Positions 53,365 through 63,063 of a stretch of 64,000 bases of DNA are shown piece after piece. Position 1 is the stretch's first letter. The number at the start of each line of letters is the position of its first letter. This stretch comes from Bifidobacterium gallicum DSM 20093 = LMG 11596 (GTDB taxonomy: Bacteria > Actinomycetota > Actinomycetes > Actinomycetales > Bifidobacteriaceae): assembly GCF_000741205.1 (NCBI RefSeq), contig NZ_JGYW01000003.1, positions 124,001 to 188,000 on the forward strand, written 5' to 3'. The translations under genes were made by a program, and so were the position numbers. Below the pieces are notes generated by a model. The model ran no database searches. It saw nothing but the letters and a program-made list of their open reading frames with translations, and was not told where the DNA came from.

Positions 53365-55419
53365 ATGGTACGCACCGCGGACGTTCAGCATGCAACAGGC
53401 CACAAGGCTTCCGAACGCGAGCAAAGTCACCATTTCACTGGCGTGGATGGGTTGCGAGCCATTGCGATAATTGGCGTGCTGCTTTACCATACGCGACCTT
53501 CGCTGCTGACTGGTGGTCTGCTTGGCGTCACGATGTTTTTGGTGGTTTCGGGCTTCTTTATTACGCGTTCCATCCTGAACGCCGTGGATCGCGGCACATT
53601 CGCCTATGTCACTTATCTCAAGCGCCGATTGCGACGCATTTGGCCTCCTGTACTCGGATCCATCGCGTTCATTGCGCCATTGATCTACTGGTGCACGCCA
53701 TCATTGCTGGCCAAAGTGCGGGCCGACACATTGCCGAGTGGCCTGTTTGTGAGCAACTGGGTATACATTTTCCGTCACGATTCATATTTTGCGGCAGCTG
53801 GATTGCCAAGCCCGCTCACGCCGCTATGGTATACGAGCCTGCTGATGCAATTTTACGTGATTTGGCCGTTCATAATGCTGCTCATATGGAGTTGGCGCAC
53901 CTCACGTGAGCATCGCATTGGAGCCATCGTGGTGCTTATTGCACTGTCCACACTCGAAATGGCGCTGATGAGCGTCGCTGGTGTGGACACGTCGCGCATG
54001 TATTACGGACTCGATACGCGAGCCGGCGAATTGCTCGTGGGCGCGTTGCTGGCCGTCGTGCTGCATCGGCGACGCCCGACCACGCAACCGCGCAGTTCCG
54101 GCCACAGGCGGCAGCATGCGACGGCTGCCGAGGCGCCAATGCCCACCGTTGTGCGCACAGCGCTGCCGGTGCTGGCCGCTGTGGGCTTGATAGTGATGAT
54201 TGTGCTGTTCTTCGTTGTGCACGGTGAAAGCGCGGGATTGTATCGAGGTGGATTCCTGCTTGTGGCGTTGCTCAGTGCCCTGCTGGTATATGCGGCCGTA
54301 CGCTCCAACGTGGTGGCGTGTGCATTGTCCATTAAGCCGTTGCGCTACTTGGGATCGCGCTCATTCTCGCTGTATTTGGTGCATTTTCCATTGCTTGAAG
54401 TGATGAATCCGGCCACGCGCACCACGCCGATCCGCTGGTGGGAGTGGATTGGGCAGTTCCTGCTGATCATGGTGGTCGCCGAAGCGTTCTACCAACTCGT
54501 TGAAGCACTGCGTGGCACCCCATTGCTGCCGTGGCTGCGTTCCCCGTCGAGTGCCGTGCGGCATGCGGTGCCGACGCCGTCACAGCGTGCCAGCAACGCG
54601 ACGCCGTCACGGCGTGCCAATACCGCGAGCACAGGAACGTTGCGCATCACGTCCCGCATCGCATGCGCATTGGGAGTGGTGACGATTCTCGTGTTGCTGT
54701 TGCCGTTGCATTGGGACGCCATCGCCCAGCAGCGTGCGCAGGTGTTGCGTCCGGAATTGGCTGCGAGCGCGACGCCGTCAGTTGGGTCATCCGCTGCGCC
54801 CTCCGCCGCGCCATCGCAATCGGCTGCGGCACAGCCAAAGCCGAGTGACCAGGCAGATGCGGCAACCGCCCAAACGGGCCATGTGACAGCCGAGAAGGTG
54901 CCGTTCAATCTCCATACCAACGATTGGCAGTGCGACAATGCGCAGAAAATATGCCAAGCACGCGTGCTCGTGGTCGGCGATTCGGTGACATTGGGCGCTC
55001 AGGAAGCAATCATGCAGCATTTCCCGAATGCCGTCGTGGATGCAGCCGTGAGCCGCTATCCAAGTTCTGGCGTGGCCGCGATCCATGACCATATTGATAC
55101 GGGCTACGATGCCCAAGTGGTGATTGTGGCGTTGGGGTCCAATGGCACCGTGGTGCCGGAAGCTATCCAAGGCTATCTTGACGCCGTGCAGGGCCGTCCG
55201 CTCTATATTGTGTTGCCGCGTGCTCCTGCAAGTTGGGTGGATCCGAATATCGCGTTGTTCCGCCAATGGGCTGCGGATCACGACAACATGGGGCTGTTGG
55301 ATTGGCAGAAACTCAGTGGCGAACACCCTGAGTATCTAGTTGACGACGGCACCCATTTGACGCCGTCCGGTCAGCAAGCGTTTGCCACCATGCTGTACGA
55401 CGCCGTCTGCCCCCACTGA
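53365..55419 (+). CDS. OatA-like acyltransferase (acyltransferase-3 plus SGNH domain)
   Basis: Membrane acyltransferase that probably O-acetylates a cell-wall glycan (peptidoglycan or polysaccharide). The N-terminal 370 residues carry the acyltransferase-3 fold: GVDGLRAIAIIGVLLYHTRP (catalytic His), LLGVTMFLVVSGFFITRSIL, and about ten hydrophobic helices. After a helix at residue 450 comes an Ala/Ser-rich linker, then a periplasmic SGNH hydrolase-like domain with VLVVGDSVTLGAQEAIMQHF (nucleophile Ser in GDS), VIVALGSNGTV, and VDDGTHLTPSGQQAFATML (Asp-His dyad). Length 684 fits OatA-type proteins. ATG 53365 follows GGGAGGGG. The target polymer cannot be decided. Confidence 0.92.
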   Translation: MVRTADVQHATGHKASEREQSHHFTGVDGLRAIAIIGVLLYHTRPSLLTGGLLGVTMFLVVSGFFITRSILNAVDRGTFAYVTYLKRRLRRIWPPVLGSIAFIAPLIYWCTPSLLAKVRADTLPSGLFVSNWVYIFRHDSYFAAAGLPSPLTPLWYTSLLMQFYVIWPFIMLLIWSWRTSREHRIGAIVVLIALSTLEMALMSVAGVDTSRMYYGLDTRAGELLVGALLAVVLHRRRPTTQPRSSGHRRQHATAAEAPMPTVVRTALPVLAAVGLIVMIVLFFVVHGESAGLYRGGFLLVALLSALLVYAAVRSNVVACALSIKPLRYLGSRSFSLYLVHFPLLEVMNPATRTTPIRWWEWIGQFLLIMVVAEAFYQLVEALRGTPLLPWLRSPSSAVRHAVPTPSQRASNATPSRRANTASTGTLRITSRIACALGVVTILVLLLPLHWDAIAQQRAQVLRPELAASATPSVGSSAAPSAAPSQSAAAQPKPSDQADAATAQTGHVTAEKVPFNLHTNDWQCDNAQKICQARVLVVGDSVTLGAQEAIMQHFPNAVVDAAVSRYPSSGVAAIHDHIDTGYDAQVVIVALGSNGTVVPEAIQGYLDAVQGRPLYIVLPRAPASWVDPNIALFRQWAADHDNMGLLDWQKLSGEHPEYLVDDGTHLTPSGQQAFATMLYDAVCPH

Positions 55420-55464
55420 CGGCTGCCGACAACCGGCTGAACGGTTGCCTTTCAGACAACATAA

Positions 55465-55502
55465 CAAAGCCCCCGCCGACCCAAATTCCGGCAGGGGCTT
55501 TG
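55465..55502. terminator. Bidirectional terminator between converging genes
   Basis: CAAAGCCCC-C-GCC pairs with GGC-A-GGGGCTTTG (55465-55502). It lies between the acyltransferase (plus) and the aldo/keto reductase (minus) and can serve both. Confidence 0.85.
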
Positions 55503-55549
55503 CTGTGCACGCCGTTGTCGTTGAACTCAACGGCATGAGGAAATGGCGC

Positions 55550-56413
55550 TTACGGCAGCATCGCCAAGTCTTCGGGAGTCAAGGCCAGATCGCCGGCTTT
55601 GAGCGAATCGAGAATCGTTTCCGGACGGTGGGCACCAGGAATCACGAACACATGGTCACCCTTGGCGAGCTCCCATGCGAGCACGACCTGCTGGTAGCTG
55701 ACGCCGTGACGGTTGGCCACAACCTTGAACGGGTCGAACTTGGACTCGTCATAAGGCTTGCGGAAACCACCCAACGGGCTCCAGCATACGAACGAAATGC
55801 CGATGCGAGCCGCATGCTCAAGCGTGTCAGCTGTGTCGAGATAAATCGGTGAATACTGGTTTTGCACCGCGATCAGACGGTCGCCAAGAATCTCCTGCGC
55901 AATGTCCATCTGTTCGATTGACGCGTTCGACACGCCGCCTTCACGTGCGACGCCTTCGTCAATAAGCTCGCGCAGCGCCTCAATCGACTCGCCATAGGGA
56001 ATCTTCGGATCAGGACGGTGGAAGTAGAGCAGGTCGATTGTGTCAACGCCGAGTTCGTAAGCGCTTTCCTTGGCGCGACGAATCAGGTTTTCGGGGCTGC
56101 CATCCACATCCCACGTGGGCTGTCCGTCCGTAAAGTTGCGGAAATGCCCGACTTTCGTGGCCACGAGCACTTCGTCGCGCGGACCGTTCCACGTCTTCAA
56201 CGCTTCACGCACGAGCTTTTCGCCCGTCTGCTCCTCACCGCCCGAACAGTAGTAGGCCCAAGCCGTGTCGATCTGGCGGCACCCCGCATCCAGCGCCGCA
56301 TGAATCGTTTCAATGCCTTTGGCCGTGCCCAGGTTGTTCTCGATTGTCAACGGCATTTCACCCAAGCCGATGGCCGTCGTGTCAAACGGCCCAAGATTAC
56401 GCTGCAATACCAT
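55550..56413 (-). CDS. Aldo/keto reductase
   Basis: NADPH-dependent oxidoreductase of the AKR superfamily ((beta/alpha)8 barrel). The catalytic tetrad is visible: Asp and Tyr in RQIDTAWAYYCSGGEEQTGE (residues about 48-54), Lys in VLVATKVGHFRN, and His in LLYFHRPDPKIPYGE. Cofactor-binding end: AIQN-type IAVQNQYSPIYLD, FVCWSPLGG and FVIPGAHRPETILDS. Length 287 is slightly short but complete. The start ATG 56413 has GAAAGCGAAC upstream. It faces the acyltransferase gene and is divergent from the U32 peptidase gene. Substrate unknown. Confidence 0.93.
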   Translation of the reverse strand: MVLQRNLGPFDTTAIGLGEMPLTIENNLGTAKGIETIHAALDAGCRQIDTAWAYYCSGGEEQTGEKLVREALKTWNGPRDEVLVATKVGHFRNFTDGQPTWDVDGSPENLIRRAKESAYELGVDTIDLLYFHRPDPKIPYGESIEALRELIDEGVAREGGVSNASIEQMDIAQEILGDRLIAVQNQYSPIYLDTADTLEHAARIGISFVCWSPLGGFRKPYDESKFDPFKVVANRHGVSYQQVVLAWELAKGDHVFVIPGAHRPETILDSLKAGDLALTPEDLAMLP

Positions 56414-56616
56414 GGTGGTTCGCTTTCTTCCAGTGGATCAGTACAGTTGCGTACCCCTCAAGGTTTATCAGAACAAGCCGCCATGTGCGCTCCCGCTCCG
56501 ATGCATGGTCCCATCCTTGCCGCACTCCTCCCATCCGCCCCGCGCTGTGCGGTCGGCCGTATAGAATGGAACGCGTTATTTTTCGCCGAACAACGTTACG
56601 GAAGAGATCAACAGAC

Positions 56617-58257
56617 GTGAGCATGAAGTATCGCAGAAGGCCGGAAGTGCTGGCTCCGGCTGGCAACTTGCAGGGCTTGAAAACAGCCGTCGATTATGGC
56701 GCCGACGCCGTCTACTGCGGCGGCAAGGCGTTCGGCATGCGCTCGGCTCCGCGCAACTTGAGCCTCGAGGACTTCCGTGAAGGCGCGGCATACGCGCACG
56801 AACGCGGCGCCCGCGTCTACGTGACGCTGAACATTCTGCCGCGCAACAGCGAAGTACGCCAGATTGAGCGCTACATCGCCGATTTGGCCGACACAGGCAT
56901 CGACGCGTTGATCGTTTCCGACATGGGCATCATGATGATGGCCAAACGCATCGCCCCCGGGCTGGAACTGCATGTGTCCACCCAAGCTGGAGTGACGAAT
57001 TACGGTGCCGCCAACGCGCTCGCCGAGCTCGGCGCGAGCCGCGTTGTTTTGGCTCGCGAGATGGACGTGCAGGCTGTGCGCGATATCCGCGCGAACATTC
57101 CCGACACGCTCGACATTGAAACGTTCGTGCATGGCAGCATGTGCATGGCGTTTTCGGGCCGCTGCCTGATTTCGAACTATCTGACAGGCCGTGACGGCAA
57201 TCATGGCGAATGTGCGCAGCCGTGCCGCTGGAAATACAGTCTCGTGGAAGAAAAACGTCCAGGACAGGTCTTCCCGCTTGAAGAAACTCACGAGGGCACC
57301 TACCTGTTTAATTCCCAAGACATGAACATGATGGAGCATCTCGACGACCTCATTGATTCAGGGGCCACGAGTTTGAAGATTGAGGGCCGCTCCAAGTCCG
57401 CTTATTATGTGGCGGCCATGACGAACGCTTACAAGACCGCCGTCAACGCGTACATGGTGCAACGTGGGTTTGAAGACGAGGACGGCAACGAGCTGCGCCC
57501 GTTCCGCGACCGTGTGTTGCGTCCCGGCGAACGTGCGCAAGATATTGATAGTGATTTCTGTGATGATTCCTTGGCCGCTGCGCGCGACTCGATCATGGCC
57601 CATGCTGACGATGCGTTCGCGGGCCTGCCCGACGCAGCCGTGGACGCCCCGGCACCCGGCCAGATGATTGACGGTGAAGCCGGCCTGACCATGGCGGGCG
57701 TCAACCGCCCGCAAACCGCGGCGGCTCCTGCGCCCGCGCATGTCAAGGCGCAAGCCCCCGATTTGAACTCGAACCGTTCGGCGCGCCGTCAGCTTGACAT
57801 TTCCGATGTGCCCGAATCGGACTTCGAACATGCACGCGTGGTACCGGCACCCAAGGTCGAGCTGCCCCAGTGGCTGCATGAGGAGCCATACAAGGTGGCG
57901 CACCGCGATTACAGCACGGGTTTTTATTATCCTGAGCGCAAAGTGACGCAAAACACCGACCGTTCCTCATATTTCCGCGATTGGCTCGTGGTTGGCGAAG
58001 TGTTGGATTGGGCTGACGGGCGTGTCACGCTCAAAAGCCGCAACAAGATTGAGGCCGGTCAAGAGGTCGAATTTCTGCTGCCAGGCCAAGCGCCCCTTGT
58101 CTACATAGTGCCTCAAGGCGGTTTCCTCAATGAAGCCGGTGAGCCTGTGGAAGCGATCAACAACCCCGCGCACGTGTTCTCGATGCCATTGCCGCAGCCG
58201 GTGCCCGTGAACGTGGCGATCCGTTCACGCACGCGCAAACCCACGCTCAAGGCGTGA
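56617..58257 (+). CDS. Peptidase U32 family protein
   Basis: U32 proteins include collagenase-type peptidases and RlhA/TrhP-type RNA hydroxylases. The product reads RRPEVLAPAGNLQGLKTAVD, GADAVYCGGKAFGMRS, YVTLNILPRNSEV, and the family signature ETFVHGSMCMAFSGRCLISN, with DGNHGECAQPCRWKYSLVE, whose Cys residues may hold an iron-sulphur centre as in RNA-hydroxylating members. LFNSQDMNMMEHLDDLIDSG and LKIEGRSKSAYYVAAMTNAY follow. An Ala/Pro/Asp-rich insert of about 100 residues (roughly 325-430) splits the protein before the C-terminal beta domain. Start: GTG 56617 has GGAAGAG ten bases upstream; ATG 56623 is the alternative. Length 546. Confidence 0.9.
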   Translation: MSMKYRRRPEVLAPAGNLQGLKTAVDYGADAVYCGGKAFGMRSAPRNLSLEDFREGAAYAHERGARVYVTLNILPRNSEVRQIERYIADLADTGIDALIVSDMGIMMMAKRIAPGLELHVSTQAGVTNYGAANALAELGASRVVLAREMDVQAVRDIRANIPDTLDIETFVHGSMCMAFSGRCLISNYLTGRDGNHGECAQPCRWKYSLVEEKRPGQVFPLEETHEGTYLFNSQDMNMMEHLDDLIDSGATSLKIEGRSKSAYYVAAMTNAYKTAVNAYMVQRGFEDEDGNELRPFRDRVLRPGERAQDIDSDFCDDSLAAARDSIMAHADDAFAGLPDAAVDAPAPGQMIDGEAGLTMAGVNRPQTAAAPAPAHVKAQAPDLNSNRSARRQLDISDVPESDFEHARVVPAPKVELPQWLHEEPYKVAHRDYSTGFYYPERKVTQNTDRSSYFRDWLVVGEVLDWADGRVTLKSRNKIEAGQEVEFLLPGQAPLVYIVPQGGFLNEAGEPVEAINNPAHVFSMPLPQPVPVNVAIRSRTRKPTLKA

Positions 58258-58307
58258 CCCGTTAATACTTGAAGGAAATAACAAGGTTGGCCGCTACAGT
58301 GGTGGCT

Positions 58308-59489
58308 ATGACTGAACAGCATAATATTGTGGACGATGCCGCATCGCAGGGACCTGACGATGAAGCGGCACGCAAGGCCGCGCAAGAAGCGAGCCTCGCG
58401 TTAAGCAAAGCCGTGAACGAAGCGATTGCCAAAGCGCTCAAAGGCCAAACACCGCAAACTGCCGCGCCAAATAACGTGGTCAAGCAGTATGATGACGCGA
58501 TTTTGGACTCCACAGCCGTGGATGCCACGGATGCCGAGGGCAATCCGGTGCCGGTGACGATTCCGATCGCACTGGCACCAGGTATCACCGTCGTGTACAC
58601 GACGCGGTTGGGTGGCGTGAGCCAAGGCGATTACGCGCATTTCAACCTCGGTGGCAAAAGTGGCGACGCAAGCGAAGCTGTGGAAGCCAACCGTGAAGCG
58701 TTGGCACGTGAACTGGGTTGCAAGATTTCAATCGTGAACCAGGTGCATGGTGCCGAACCTGTGGACGTGGATGAACAGTTTGTGGAAAACCGTCCGTTCG
58801 GTTTCGACGCTTCCGGCACGGTGCGCGACATGGTGGACGATGTGGAACACGTCAACTCCGAGGTGCAGATCATTGATGGTGACGCGCAAGTCACCACAAA
58901 GACCGACATCGCATTGGGCGTGTTTGCCGCCGATTGTCTGCCCGTGTTGATGGCCGATCCGCAAGCCGGCGTGATTGCCGTGGCGCATTGCGGCCGTTTG
59001 GGACTTGAAAAGCATGTGATTTCCGCCACGGTCAAGATGATGGAAGACAAAGGCGCTGACCGCTCGCGCATTGTGGCCACATTGGGACCAGCCATTTGCG
59101 GCGACTGCTATGAAGTGGGCGGCGACATCGCTGACGCGTTCGACCATGTGTTCCCCGGCACATACACGCTGACGCGTTTTGGTGGCCCTGGCGTGGATTT
59201 GAATGCGGCGGCGCTGCAGGAGCTGGATGCGGCCGGCATTCATGGCGACCGCATCATCTCGTCGCAGCCGCGCGCCAATGCAGCCACACAGTATTTGTCT
59301 CATGACGAAGAACTCAAGCAGTTGTGCCGTGAAGACAATGAAGGCAATCCTGAACTTGATGAACGCATTGGCCACATCCATCGTTCGCTGTGCACGCTCG
59401 AGAACCCGATCTGGTTCTCGCATCGTCGCGCGCAATTGGCGAAGAAAGCGCATGAAGGCCGCATGCTGGCCTTGATTGTGCGCCACTGA
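58308..59489 (+). CDS. YfiH/LACC1 family protein (polyphenol oxidase/purine nucleosidase-type)
   Basis: Members of this family (YfiH, LACC1/FAMIN) have been reported as multi-function purine nucleoside enzymes. The metal and catalytic residues are visible: His in IVNQVHGAEPVDV, Cys in GVFAADCLPVLMADP, His in IAVAHCGRLGLEKHVI. The C-terminal NPIWFSHRRAQ and LALIVRH match the family end. The N-terminal 80 residues are an extra Ala/Lys/Asp-rich arm. Length 393 is longer than usual (about 250) because of that arm plus a 30-residue Asp/Val-rich loop near residue 170. ATG 58308 has no clear ribosome site; a TACAGT box 9 bases before it suggests a leaderless start, so the true start could differ. 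Confidence 0.88.
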   Translation: MTEQHNIVDDAASQGPDDEAARKAAQEASLALSKAVNEAIAKALKGQTPQTAAPNNVVKQYDDAILDSTAVDATDAEGNPVPVTIPIALAPGITVVYTTRLGGVSQGDYAHFNLGGKSGDASEAVEANREALARELGCKISIVNQVHGAEPVDVDEQFVENRPFGFDASGTVRDMVDDVEHVNSEVQIIDGDAQVTTKTDIALGVFAADCLPVLMADPQAGVIAVAHCGRLGLEKHVISATVKMMEDKGADRSRIVATLGPAICGDCYEVGGDIADAFDHVFPGTYTLTRFGGPGVDLNAAALQELDAAGIHGDRIISSQPRANAATQYLSHDEELKQLCREDNEGNPELDERIGHIHRSLCTLENPIWFSHRRAQLAKKAHEGRMLALIVRH

Positions 59490-59548
59490 TTTGATGCACC
59501 CATGGTGTATTCGCAACCGTTTGATCCAACCCAAGGAATGTGATTCTT

Positions 59549-60433
59549 GTGACTGATATCACACCAACTGATGAAGAACAGCAGCGCGTGGTGCCGGTGG
59601 TCGCCGTGGTGTTGGCCGCCGGTTCCGGCGTGCGCTTCGACCCGCGCAATCCCAAGCAACTCGTGATGCTCGGCGGCAAACCCATTGTGCAATGGTGTTT
59701 GGAAGCGTTCGAGCATAGCGCGGCCGTTACCGACATCATGGTCGTCGTCAACGACCGCGTGCGCGAACCGGTGGAGCACATCATTGAAACAACCGGCATG
59801 ACCAAAGTGCGTGCCGTGATCAATGGTGGTGCCGAGCGTGCGGACAGCACACAAGCCGCACTCGACACGCTGGCACGTTTCGGCGTGCCAGGAGATGCGA
59901 AGATTTTGATCCACGACAGTGTGCGCCCGTTCGTGTCTCAACGCCAAATCCAGGATTGCGTGGATGCGCTCGACGAGTTCACAGCCGCCACCGTGGCCGA
60001 CCCGTCGACCGACACCGTGTTGCTGACCGAAGCGTTGGGCGACCGTAAAGTCATCAAATCGGTGCCTGACCGCCGTTTCGTGTTCCGCGCGCAGACACCG
60101 CAAGCGTTCCGCTATGCCACGATCCGCCGCGCCTACGAATTCGCGTCGCAAGACCACGGATTCAGGCCCACTGACGACACGCGCGTCGTGGTGGAATACC
60201 TGCCTGATGAGCCCGTGGCCATTGTGGCGGGTTCCCAGTTCAACATGAAGGTCACGACGCCTGAAGACATGCCATTCGCCGAGCTGACCGCGGCCATCAT
60301 CACGCGCACCAGCGCCAAACACGACATGCGCCAAGTGTTGATGAGTGCGATTGATGAGCTCATGGGTGGCTCGGACACGACCGATCAGCCCGGTGCTCCT
60401 CAGCAGCCTGCACCCGATACGCAGGCACGCTGA
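59549..60433 (+). CDS. ispD: 2-C-methyl-D-erythritol 4-phosphate cytidylyltransferase (IspD family)
   Basis: Forms CDP-methylerythritol from MEP and CTP in the non-mevalonate isoprenoid path; the related TarI makes CDP-ribitol. The Rossmann-like core has VVAVVLAAGSGVRFDPRNPK (CTP-binding loop), QLVMLGGKPIVQWCLEAFEH, VINGGAERADSTQAALDTL, ILIHDSVRPFVSQRQIQDCV and RAQTPQAFRYATIRRAYEFA, then TDDTRVVVEYLPDEPVAIVA and FNMKVTTPEDMPFA. The N-terminal 12 and C-terminal 45 residues (with GGSDTTDQPGAPQQPAPDTQ) are extra. GTG 59549 is preferred to GTG 59540, because AAGGA lies 11 bases before the former and 2 before the latter. IspD versus TarI cannot be fully separated by eye. Confidence 0.85.
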   Translation: MTDITPTDEEQQRVVPVVAVVLAAGSGVRFDPRNPKQLVMLGGKPIVQWCLEAFEHSAAVTDIMVVVNDRVREPVEHIIETTGMTKVRAVINGGAERADSTQAALDTLARFGVPGDAKILIHDSVRPFVSQRQIQDCVDALDEFTAATVADPSTDTVLLTEALGDRKVIKSVPDRRFVFRAQTPQAFRYATIRRAYEFASQDHGFRPTDDTRVVVEYLPDEPVAIVAGSQFNMKVTTPEDMPFAELTAAIITRTSAKHDMRQVLMSAIDELMGGSDTTDQPGAPQQPAPDTQAR

Positions 60434-60455
60434 GCCATGGTGGAACGCGGAAATA

Positions 60456-61145
60456 ATGATGAATACTGCAGCGAACAGTGAGCCGACGCGGCTGTCAGTG
60501 CTGATCTCGGGATTCGGACCGTATGACCACGTGCCGGTCAACCCCTCCCAACTCGTGCCCAAACTGCTGGCCGAGCAGGGGATTGCGGCAAACCCCGGCG
60601 ACCTGGACGACCCGCTACGCGGCGTGCAACTCGACGTGCACGCGGTGACGATGCCCGTCAGCTACGCGGGGTCATGGGCGATGCTTGAGCGCGAACTTGA
60701 GCGCGTCCAGCCCGACATCGTGGTGGCCACGGGACTCAAACGCGCCGCACGCGGCATCCTGCTCGAACGCGGAGCGCTGAACCGGACGGATTCGACGCGT
60801 CCCGACGCCGATGACGTCGTAGCCGACCGTGGTCCGATACGTGAGGGCGCGCCGGCCGCATACTGGACACGCCTGCCGTTGCGGGCGATTCTCAACGCGT
60901 TCTCCAAAGACCACACGCTGCCCGCGTCACTGACGTCGGATGCGGGCACGTTCGTCTGCAACGCGCTGTTCTACCAGCTCCAGGACTGGGCGGCCCACCA
61001 GACGCGCGACGTGCTGACGGGATTCGTCAGCCTGCCGCTGATCAACGACGAACCGCATCCGCAACACGGCCTGCCTTTGGAACGGCAAGTCGTGGCGATC
61101 CGGCATGTGGTGCGCCAATCAGTGGCCTATTTGCTCGATATGTGA
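60456..61145 (+). CDS. Pyroglutamyl-peptidase I-like protein (peptidase C15), catalytic His replaced
   Basis: C15 enzymes remove N-terminal pyroglutamate from peptides. The 229-residue product has the opening LSVLISGFGPYDHVPVNPSQ, the Glu segment IVVATGLKRAARGILLERGA and the nucleophile Cys in SDAGTFVCNALFYQL. The position that should hold the third catalytic residue (motif GFxHVPxxP) reads GFVSLPLIND: the His is Ser. Nearby His residues in EPHPQHG might take over. Without that the protein may be inactive or use a different mechanism. ATG 60456, next to ATG 60459; GGAAAT lies upstream. It follows ispD after 22 bases in the same direction. Confidence 0.82.
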   Translation: MMNTAANSEPTRLSVLISGFGPYDHVPVNPSQLVPKLLAEQGIAANPGDLDDPLRGVQLDVHAVTMPVSYAGSWAMLERELERVQPDIVVATGLKRAARGILLERGALNRTDSTRPDADDVVADRGPIREGAPAAYWTRLPLRAILNAFSKDHTLPASLTSDAGTFVCNALFYQLQDWAAHQTRDVLTGFVSLPLINDEPHPQHGLPLERQVVAIRHVVRQSVAYLLDM

Positions 61146-61283
61146 CGCATGTTTGCCACGTTGCTCAGCTCGAAGAGAGCGACACCACGAGCTGTTCGAT
61201 TGCGACATGCGTGTGCAGTACTGTGAAGACATGATGTGCCGTGTGGGGAACACGGCAACAACCGATGGGAAAGGAAGTGCAGC

Positions 61284-62996
61284 ATGGTGGATCGCTTCCC
61301 CGTGGTGCTGAGGGGTTACGACAAGGATCGTGTGGACGAGGCGCTGTCTGCGGCCCAAGTCACGATCGAACGTCTGCGCGAACAAGTCAAAGCCAACGAC
61401 GACGTGATCTTGCAACTGCAAGCCAAAGTGCAGGAAGAACGCGCCAAAGCCGCCAATAATGACAACACGTTCGCCTCACTGGGCGCCAACGCGCAGCAAA
61501 TGCTGGCCTCAGCCGAGCAGACCAGCACGGAACTGCTCGAACGCGCCAAAAAAGACGCCGCATCCACGCGCACCGAAGCGGCCTCCCAAGCGCAAACGCT
61601 GCTCAACAACGCCAAGCTTGACGCACAGCACATGCTGGCCGACGCGCAAGCCAAAGCCGACTCGCTGCTGCGCAACGCAAAGTCGGAAGCCGACACGATT
61701 GTGACGAACGCGCGGGAAGATTCCTCACAGCTGCGCGCGTCCACAGCCAAGTCAATCAAGGAACAGCGCGAGGCACTCGACCTTGAACTGACAAACTCGC
61801 GTGAAGAACACACGAAGCGTCTCGCTTCCGAACGTGCAGCCCAGGAACGCGAACTGTCGGACATGCGTGCCGAAGCGACGCAAACGATTTCCGAACAGCG
61901 AAAGGCCGCCAATGAGGAAATGACGCGCATCAAGAGCGAAACGAATGACCAGATCGAAGCGGCGCTCGCCGATGCGAACAAGAAGCTCGCCGACGTGCGC
62001 GAACAAGTGTCGAAGATGATGACCGAAGCGCAGCGCAAGGCCGGTGAAATCACCGATGCCGCACAAAGCCACGCGCAGGAAATCACCGACAACGCTGAAG
62101 TCGAGCGCACGCAAACAATCAGCCAGGTCAAGGCCGAGGTTGAGCAGATTCGCGCCGATATCGCCGACCAGCAGGATGAGGCGACGAACAAGGTCAACGA
62201 ACTGCTGCGCTCGCTGGAGGAACGCCAAGCCGAGGCCAAGAAGGAATCGGAGGAGCTGCTCGCCCAGGCGCGTGCGACGCGTGAGGAAGCCGACGTCTAT
62301 GCGGCCAACAAGCGCCACGAGGCTGATGATGAGGCGGCAAGCATTGTGCGCAAGGCCGCCGAGGAAGCGGCAGAGCAGATTGAGGATCGCCGTCAGGCCG
62401 CGAAGTCTGAGCTGGACAGCTTGCAAACGCGTATCGCCGATTTGCAAAGCCGTGAAGCTTCGATCACGCAGCGTGTGGCTGAATTGCGTTCGATGTTCGC
62501 CAATGCGTTCTCGAGCTTCGGCCTGGCCCCTGAAGGGCCTGCCGCGACCGATACGCTGTCGGTGGTCAACGCTGTGGCTGGAACGGATGAAAATGCCGCT
62601 TCTTGCGCACCTGTCGAGGCTGCTGCAGCTGCCCCGGCCGCTGCGGACGCCGCATATGATGCGCCAGGCAGCGTGGCTACACAAAGCTCGTTCTCGCATA
62701 GCGTTGCGGATGGTCCTGCCGGCGTTGAAGTGTCTGAGGAACACGTCGATGCGGTAATGACTGAAGACGGCGCTGTGGATGCCGCCGCGGACGATGCTGC
62801 GGATGAGGACCAGACGGGTGACGCGATGGCTGCCGTGCAGATGGAAGCGCAGGAAACCGCGGCTCTCGTTGAGGAAACCGTGATTTCCGAAGAAGCCCAT
62901 GAAGACAATCCCGTCGAAGAGGCGCAAACCGTGATGCTGACAGCTGTGGATGACGATCAGCCGCATGGCGGTTTCGAAGGCGGCGCCCAAGAGTAG
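61284..62996 (+). CDS. DivIVA-domain/long coiled-coil protein
   Basis: The start MVDRFPVVLRGYDKDRVDEA matches the DivIVA/Wag31 N-terminal membrane-binding motif (FxxVxRGYD). Residues 20-430 are almost pure heptad coiled coil rich in Ala, Glu, Lys and Gln (for example RLREQVKANDDVILQLQAKV and EREAELSDMRAEATQ-like units), followed by an acidic Ala/Asp/Val-rich tail. Length 570. Such proteins mark cell poles or septa and guide peptidoglycan growth; a cytoskeletal or scaffold role is expected. ATG 61284 has AAAGGAAG 8 bases upstream. Which family subgroup (Wag31, SepIVA, or bifidobacterial branch scaffold) cannot be decided here. Confidence 0.82.
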   Translation: MVDRFPVVLRGYDKDRVDEALSAAQVTIERLREQVKANDDVILQLQAKVQEERAKAANNDNTFASLGANAQQMLASAEQTSTELLERAKKDAASTRTEAASQAQTLLNNAKLDAQHMLADAQAKADSLLRNAKSEADTIVTNAREDSSQLRASTAKSIKEQREALDLELTNSREEHTKRLASERAAQERELSDMRAEATQTISEQRKAANEEMTRIKSETNDQIEAALADANKKLADVREQVSKMMTEAQRKAGEITDAAQSHAQEITDNAEVERTQTISQVKAEVEQIRADIADQQDEATNKVNELLRSLEERQAEAKKESEELLAQARATREEADVYAANKRHEADDEAASIVRKAAEEAAEQIEDRRQAAKSELDSLQTRIADLQSREASITQRVAELRSMFANAFSSFGLAPEGPAATDTLSVVNAVAGTDENAASCAPVEAAAAAPAAADAAYDAPGSVATQSSFSHSVADGPAGVEVSEEHVDAVMTEDGAVDAAADDAADEDQTGDAMAAVQMEAQETAALVEETVISEEAHEDNPVEEAQTVMLTAVDDDQPHGGFEGGAQE

Positions 62997-63032
62997 GGGC
63001 GAGGCTAGACTCGACGTTGAAAGCAACAGTCA

Positions 63033-63063
63033 CGAGGCATCCGGCATGCGGCCGGGTGCCTCG
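63033..63063 (+). terminator. Strong hairpin after the coiled-coil gene
   Basis: CGAGGCA-T-CCGGC pairs with GCCGG-G-TGCCTCG (63033-63063). No T run follows, so the terminating effect is uncertain. Confidence 0.6.
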
